From NCBI GenBank assembly GCA_907165135.1, contig OU015569.1:6076001-6140000 (forward strand): a stretch of DNA of 64,000 nucleotides, in the 5' to 3' direction. The position numbers and the translations under genes were made by a program. Position 1 is the first letter of the stretch. The number at the start of each line of letters is the position of its first letter. Positions 58,064-64,000 of the stretch are shown one piece after another. The notes under the pieces are model-generated. The model saw only the letters and a list, made by a program, of their open reading frames with translations, made no database searches and was not told the origin of the DNA. Source of the stretch: Oikopleura dioica (lineage: Eukaryota > Chordata > Appendicularia > Copelata > Oikopleuridae).

Positions 58064-60150
58064 CTAATCGAAGAGGCGGATTTCGGTCAGATATCGTCGA
58101 TTCTGAAATATAAATTTGTCTTTTTTGACCGTGGCCCTCAAGCGTTGGTGGTGTAATGGTCAGCATTGATGCCTTCCAAGCATTAGATCCGGGTTCGATT
58201 CCCGGCCATCGCATACTTTTTCGCCTCTCACCTGAGTGAATATAGCCATTTCTTCGTCAGACAACTTTTGAAAGTTCCAGTAGCTGAGTTCTTTTATCTT
58301 AAAATTTTTGTTCATTTCGTCTAGGTGAATTCCGTTGTAACACAGTCTCGGGTATTTCGAGTTTCTTTGTTGTCTCCAGTTTGGGAACTGTGACATCCAC
58401 TTCCAAAGCTGTTCGTACTGAACGAGGGATTCTGTGCTTCTCCAGTCAGTAGTCAGAACACAGATTTTCGCGCTTCCAGCAGCCTTTGGGTTCCAGTCCT
58501 CAACGCTCTGCTCAACCAGGCATCTCTCTTCGACTTGTTTAGATGCATTTTGTATGAGCTGTTTCGCCCTTTCGACGCTTTTAGCTGCAAAGGAATCATT
58601 TAATTCTGTAGAGTCAGCTCTTGGCAAATTAAAACAAATCCCTTGACTCCAAAATATTCCTTGTGAGAGTGCAGTTTGTCTTTGAAATGGTTGTAAAGTT
58701 TGAAATCTGCCCAAATTAGCTCCTGTAAGGCTGACTTAGCCTTCGCGGAGAGAATCGGTTTCTTCGTCGGATTCGAATTAAGTTTGAAATGAACTTATGA
58801 AAGGGTGAGACAAAGTGCCGCAGAAGACAGTTAATACTCATATCACCAGATGTCCAGCAAAACTTGAGCATGAAAATGGCCAACGAAGCGAGCATCTCCT
58901 CCATGATTAACACTAGATCGAACTCTTCGGATATTTTCTCGATCCATTGATCCGCAAGATACTCTATCGTATTTCTTTATTTTAATTCTCAAAAACTCAA
59001 ACCTGTTTTTTCCTTAGACCGTAATAAAACAGACGGATATCCGAAGAAATAAAACTGATGATTCATTAGAAACATGGAAGGAAGGGACTCGTATCCAAAC
59101 AAGTCCAAAAACTCATGCGGGCTCGCTAAAAACTCTTCAATCTCCGCTTTAAAATCCGGTTTTGTTTCACTTAGCGGAGATAAGAAATCAAAAAAATCTT
59201 GTAATGTCAATTTCTTTCTAATCCGTCTTGAATGATATCAGTAATCGCCGCAATGGCAGTATCATATTTGAGTAGTACATCCATGAGCTGATGAAATTGT
59301 CCTCGGGATTACGTAGAATAGAAACGGCGGAGAAACCTGGCTTCATGACTTTGCGCACTTCATCTCTGTCATAACGCAGGTGGACGAACGAGGCGTCGAA
59401 TTTTTGCGAAACTGGGAGATCTCTTCCTAAGTAGCAGTCATTCGCATTGAAGGGGCGAGTTCTGTTTGCGAACAACAAATTTCCACTAGAATCTTCACCG
59501 AAGAGCGCTTTTAGCTGATTGTTGTAGCTGAATCGCGCGATGATTTGGGCGACAGTTGTCGAACCAGTTTTTGATGTTTTCAAAAAGAAAATCTGCTTTT
59601 TTGGTATGCAGTCTTCTGGTGGGACAAGATCTCTTTCGTCGAAATCTTAATATAATTCTTTTGCACTTTTGCGATCACCAAAGCTTACCGTTTTCGTGAT
59701 CTAACGTGCATGTTGGAGCTACTGCCTTCGACAACTCAAGACTCTTTTCGCATGCTGACAAGGCTTTTCCTTAATCTCGTCTCAAAACCTGCTATATTTT
59801 ACTAAATTGTCGAACCTAAGTCTCGTTTTCGAATGCAAACGTGGTGACGAACATCTGGCAACATCTTCTTTATCTTCTTCGCCATTCCTATTTGACACCA
59901 AGGAAACGAAGCATAATCGCTATTGCAGCACCAACCGCCTTTTATTGTTCATTGATGAATTCTTTAAGTTTCGAAACGGAACTATTTTACAAAAATTATC
60001 GAAAGATGAATGAACTTTTTCATTGCCGCAAAATCCGTAGCATCGACCAGTTGTATAATTACACTTTGGCCGACAATTTTCATCTCCAATGACCTCGTAC
60101 ATATCCAAAGCCAAGTTCCCGATCGCAAATAAAGTCAAAATTCTCTTCAT
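58064..60150 (-). CDS. GAL3ST-type (galactose-3-O-) sulfotransferase
   Basis: Possible signal-anchor start at 60150: MKRILTLFAIGNLALDMYEV. A middle exon adds LSACEKSLELSKAVAPTCTL. The catalytic start is QIFFLKTSKTGSTTVAQIIA, the 5'-PAPS-binding loop of the Gal3ST family, then FDASFVHLRYDRDEVRKVMK and FSAVSILRNPEDNFISSW, the 3'-phosphate-binding region. Later exons carry LTLQDFFDFLSPLSETKPDF, MFLMNHQFYFFGYPS, FDLVLIMEEMLASLAIFMLK and FKLYNHFKDKLHS. A Cys/Glu-rich C-terminal part follows, and after the intron holding tRNA-Gly the last exon is NRRYLTEIRLFD, TAG 58064-58066. The family sulfates galactose on glycolipids and glycans in the Golgi. The 5' exons are uncertain. Confidence 0.82.
58142..58213 (+). 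tRNA. tRNA-Gly-TCC: tRNA-Gly (TCC anticodon)
   Basis: A full cloverleaf: acceptor GCGTTGG pairs with CCATCGC apart from one T-T mismatch, A box TGGTGTAATGGTCAGC, anticodon arm TGCCTTCCAAGCA with TCC, and B box/T arm GGGTTCGATTCCC. The discriminator base is A at 58213 and there is no intron. It lies on the plus strand inside the last intron (58104-58232) of the minus-strand sulfotransferase gene. Read on the minus strand it gives the false protein tail CDGRESNPDLMLG. Confidence 0.97.
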
Positions 60151-60508
60151 CTTAGAATATTTTATAGATCAATGTTGATTGTTTTATTTGTTCCCGATCA
60201 GCGGCCAAATAAGAAGAACCTTGTAAGTTCAAGCCTCAATGTAGGACCTCATTGTAAGACCTACATTGTAGGTTTCTTTAGTGATCAAATGAAGCGTAAG
60301 TGCAGCCATTCTCAAATGGTATGTAAAATGTCCCGAGCTGCTTGACTTCACAGTGCTTATGCCGCCAACTGTCTCGCTTGATCCCGGTCATTGTCGATCT
60401 ACATAGATGGGCGCGCATGTTTGGCGCAAGAAAATCCTAGGATCAACGTCGTCATGAGCCGGTTAATTGCTGGTTCCGAGCAATCTCAATCTTCAGTCAC
60501 TCGCGAAA
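60151..60508. other. Divergent intergenic region
   Basis: Between the sulfotransferase start (-) and the TSR-gene start (+). It contains an imperfect repeat: TGTAGGACCTCATTGTAAG and GACCTACATTGTAGG near 60240-60275, the second copy containing the palindrome CCTACATTGTAGG. No coding support. Confidence 0.45.
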
Positions 60509-63500
60509 ATGAGACTCCTGAGAGGAGTGTTTTCTTATTTTTTTCTTAGTGGGTCCGTTAACGGCGAAGTTCCACCGGAACTCGCTGCCCTAGAATCAGT
60601 TGATTATGAGAATTTCCCACTGAGAACCATCATCAGTGGCGGTTTCTGGACAGAATGGTCCGAACTTCACTTGACGGGCGACGCTGCTACCCGCAAACGC
60701 GATCACGAACAAGAATGCAAAGATAAGTTTAACGATTTTTCAAATGAAGTTCGAAAATTTCGAATCTGCACGTATCCTGACTCGAATAATTGGAAAGGCA
60801 GCATTGCTGGCGGCATAAGTTGGTATGAAGGACCAGGAAAAGTTTGAAATCGCTAAGAGTCTAAGACCTTTCTAGACAAAGACCGTTTCAAAACTTGAAA
60901 AGACGCTCTTGAGTTCCGTGATGTATTGGACAAGCCAGCTGGCTACTTCTCCGTTGGTACCGAGCCAAATGCACGTGACGACTGGCGAAATATTCAACCT
61001 AAAGAGCTAACAGTGTTCAACCAAGCAATAGTTTCAAATTACGCCTCGACGAGCCCATTGTGTGATCCTTCTATCCATGCGATTGCCGAACTTTGTCTGG
61101 ATTTGTTTTGGAAAGGGGACAAACAATGCTTTGAAGCACCACTTAGTCTTTTTGATGTCCAGGAAAGGATCTTTATCATTTTTCAGAAATCCTTTGATTT
61201 GAGCTAAATTCTGATCCAAGAAAGACCGTAAATAATAACATATGTCAATTTAAAAGTCTTGCTGATGCCTGTGGCGAAGACATCAATAACTTTGATCCAG
61301 CTGTTCCAAACGCTGAATTAAAACGACTGTCTATTGAAGCCACTAAACAAGCTATACTGGATAATTATAGCGCAGAAGATGTTGGTGCTTCGAAATTTAG
61401 CTTTTTGGATCAGACTGATGCAGGCCAGCCGACGAAATACACGATGGAGCTTACCCGAACTGACACTTTTACTAAGCCTAATCCATGTCCCGTCATTTAC
61501 GAGTGGTCAACCTGGGACTGCTCATGTCCGTATTCAACGAATGATCTGGCTCTTCCTAAGTGCCTCTGCGATGCCCAAGGAAACAGTATTCGTCGCCGAT
61601 TTCAAGTGTGCATTCCCGGTTCTGTCCTTGTCGACATTGACGATCTGACTGGAGATGATGTGCGAGAACCCGTTTCATGCAATATTTATAAGAACAAAGC
61701 ACAAGTTTGTGATGGTGACGGACGAGGCTTTGATCTTGGTTACAATACGGCAAACCCATTGAATGCTGATTTTTCTCTCTTTAGCCAGGCAGATTTTGAC
61801 GACTTTCAACAAAATTGTGGTGGAGGAAGTACCGAGAAGGATGCACTAAACAATGATATTTGCGTCATCATCAAGCGATACTATCCATTCAACCAAAATG
61901 TGCAGCTACCAATACTGTTTGACGATTGTCTCGATGTCCCTATGTCTTCGTCAACGGGTGACATTCAATTTGTCTTCGGCGTTAATGAACAAAGACAGCA
62001 AAACCAGCAGTGTCCGAGTGTTCCTCAGTGGACTGAATGGACTGAAGTTGGTTGCACAGGAAATTGTGCCGCTGAAGGACGCAAGAGATTTACGCGGCAA
62101 TGCAAGGACGCGAATGGAATTGTTGTCGATGCTGCGCTTTATAAAGCCGAAGACTGTGGCTGCAAGCCGGAGACAAACTTCGTCATCCCTGCCGATGCGA
62201 CTGCATATCCTGATGGATATTACGAAGAGAAGTGCGCAGAATGCTGTCCAAGATGGCACAGTTGCACTCCAACTCCACAACAAGGCACTTTAGGGCAACC
62301 GGATTTTGTTGCTGCAGTAACATGCCAGTTTGACAATGACTTCGTCCAAGGGGCTAATTTTTATTTACCCGCAACTATTGCTAGAGTTTGCAGAGAGACC
62401 AATCCAGATCAATGTGGTAATACTATCATCAGTGAAGATCTACGTTGTATGTGCAAACCACCAGAGAGCAATAACTGGTTAACAGCAGTCTGGAATGATG
62501 GGAATACATACGACCTTTGCCCCGTTAATCTTGGAGCTGAAAGACTTCAGGCACTAGTTTAACATATTTAAGCCGTTTCCTTACTATAACCTTTTTACAC
62601 GCATGAAAGTTAAAACTCAACATAAGCTAACATCTCGATATTTTGGCGTGGTAAACAGAGATTGCGGGTTCGAGTGCTGTGCGGAATGGTCTCAGTGGAC
62701 AGAGTGGTCTGTCTGCGCTCAGAACGATGCTTGTCATGATTGCAACACGGCCTTTGTCTCTACGAATACTCGCACGCGTGAGAGCTCGTGTGGATGCGCT
62801 GCTGATAATATGGATGAACGACTACGACGTTGCAATGTGAATACCGAAGATGAGCTAAGAAAAGTTCAAACCCTTCCATGTACCGACTACACTTGTTGCC
62901 CGGAATACTGTCTTGGAACATTTTCCGTCTGCTCCGAGGATTGTAGAAATGCTACGGTTGATGCAGCTGGAATTTGTTCGGCCGATCCCGTCGAAAAAGA
63001 AGCAAAATTCGACCAGTGTTGTCGAAAACAGTTCGTCGGTGGTAACCCTTCCTCGATAAGTCAAGAAATTTGTGACAACGCAGGTCTGGTGGTTGACGAA
63101 ACAAGAACTCAGACTGCGACCTGTGACGATTTCGAATTCTGTTGTAAATTTGATGACTGGTCCGAATGGTCAGAATGTGCACTTGATAATGGTCTTAGCT
63201 GCCCGAGATTCAAAGAAAAGGGGAGAAAACATCGAACAAGAAACCCAATTTGTGGTGACAAAGATGTATGTGGGACAGATGAACATTGCCTCGAAGAAGA
63301 ATCATGCGATATAGATTGCAGTATGTCAATACAAACAATATAAATACATTATTATTTTCAAGATTATCATTCTTGACCAATGGTTAGACAATCATTCCAC
63401 AAAAATTCAGATCCGTGGAGCGGATGGTCATGTTGGTCAGAATGCTCAAAAAGTTGTGGCGGAGAAGGCCTTAGAAGTCGCGTCCGCAAGTGCACTGATG

Positions 63501-64000
63501 ATATGATTGGCTCAAAAAGCTGTCCATGTAACTTGGGCAACGTTGGTCATGACACTGTTTGTGCTGCTAATCAAGGTATCTGCGAGATACTATCTACTAA
63601 CTTAGTAGTACTAAGAAAATTACCAAAATGAGTTATTCTTTATTGATCTTAGGAGTTTGCGATGTTTCTGGAAGTGCCACATGGCTTCAAGCTGTCGGCC
63701 GTAACGAGCACCAAATCGATGATGGAGGCTTTATCGAAGTCGAGAGCTGTGGGTCCGAAAGCACTTGTCCATACTGGCGCACAAAGGATCTTCTAGACAG
63801 AGGAAGCGGCCACGACTGGAGTGAGTGGGGATCTATTGGAAGACTCGGAGTTTGGGTGAATGGACGATGTAGTTCGACATGTGGCGAAGGAGTCCAAACA
63901 AGACAAAGAGAGTGTGTTAGCGTGTCAGCTGATGGATCAGTGATCAATCATCCTCACGAAATGTGCGCAGGGGAACCACCAATGGCGTCTGCAGAAGACG
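60509..64000 (+). CDS. Large secreted protein with multiple thrombospondin type-1 repeats (3' end outside window)
   Basis: The start at 60509 encodes a signal peptide (MRLLRGVFSYFFLSGSVNG). Cys-rich sequence follows with WSxW-type tryptophan motifs of TSR domains: WTEWSEL (60648), WSTWDCSC (61503), WTEWTEVGCTGNC (62031), WSQWTEWSVC (62690), WSEWSEC (63160), WSGWSCWSECSKSCGGEG (63416) and a seventh near 63819 followed by CSSTCGEGVQTRQREC (63867). Interspersed are unfamiliar Cys-rich modules of about 200 residues such as CDGDGRGFDLGYNTANPLNA. The strongest canonical TSR is at 63416. TSR proteins act in extracellular matrix and adhesion; in an appendicularian a role in the secreted house or in axon guidance would be possible, but that is a guess. 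Exons are large (up to 1.15 kb) and introns short. The gene continues past 64000. Confidence 0.85.

Noticed and set aside
58160-58714. A minus-strand frame continuing through CDGRESNPDLMLG.
   Set aside because: That tail is the antisense of the tRNA-Gly gene; the real sulfotransferase exon ends at the GTGAGA donor at 58232.

Overview
This is a very gene-dense animal nuclear window: about 31 recognisable protein genes plus a few weaker candidates and one tRNA in 64 kb. Introns are often only about 30-50 nt. The gene set is chordate-like (DDB1, CCDC47, MAEA, FRA10AC1, CUEDC1, a GAL3ST-type sulfotransferase, a BMP/TGF-beta type I receptor). Tiny introns, very short intergenic spaces between co-oriented genes, and an AG immediately before many start codons (as expected for spliced-leader acceptors) point to an appendicularian tunicate, most likely Oikopleura. 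The species is an inference from architecture; I could not search databases.

Layout. From 0.4 to 33 kb every recognised gene is on the minus strand. Reading from low to high coordinate they are: FUBP/KSRP-type KH protein, NAF1 with an extra RRM, endophilin-A, PACSIN, CUEDC1-like, TLC-domain protein, UBE2V, MAEA, SEC11, FRA10AC1, a Gln-rich protein, TMA16, a TGF-beta/BMP type I receptor, CCDC47, a CH-NPF-bMERB protein, TRAPPC2, AP2M1, PRPF18, an acidic protein, and citrate synthase. From 33 to 43 kb the strands are mixed and the region is looser: a 266-bp near-palindrome, a rhomboid protease (+), a predicted acylated helical protein (-), a small secreted sushi-like protein (+), a candidate micro-membrane protein (-), HMGB (+), and a chromo-like/zinc-finger gene (-) split by a 533-bp MITE. 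From 44 to 60 kb the minus strand resumes: eIF5A, an unrecognised Ser/Arg/Asp-rich protein, dynein light chain roadblock, RPL28, SLC25A39/40, DDB1, SNU13 and a GAL3ST-type sulfotransferase whose last intron holds a plus-strand tRNA-Gly(TCC). The window ends inside a large plus-strand secreted protein with many thrombospondin type-1 repeats.

How genes go together. Likely polycistronic pairs or triplets, judged by stop-to-start distance and an AG acceptor, are TMA16 > Gln-rich protein > FRA10AC1 (43 nt and 2 nt), RPL28 > DYNLRB (91 nt), TRAPPC2 > CH-NPF-bMERB (94 nt) and MAEA > UBE2V (96 nt). Themes are housekeeping RNA/ribosome biology (NAF1, SNU13, PRPF18, TMA16, RPL28, eIF5A) and membrane traffic (endophilin, PACSIN, AP2M1, TRAPPC2, the NPF-rich protein).

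The observations I would check first are the precise MITE insertion in a zinc-finger codon, the NAF1-RRM fusion, the 2-nt intercistronic junction, the long tail after the type I receptor kinase, and the tRNA nested in an intron. Intron boundaries were placed by eye from reading frames and GT/AG signals, so exon ends are approximate unless stated.
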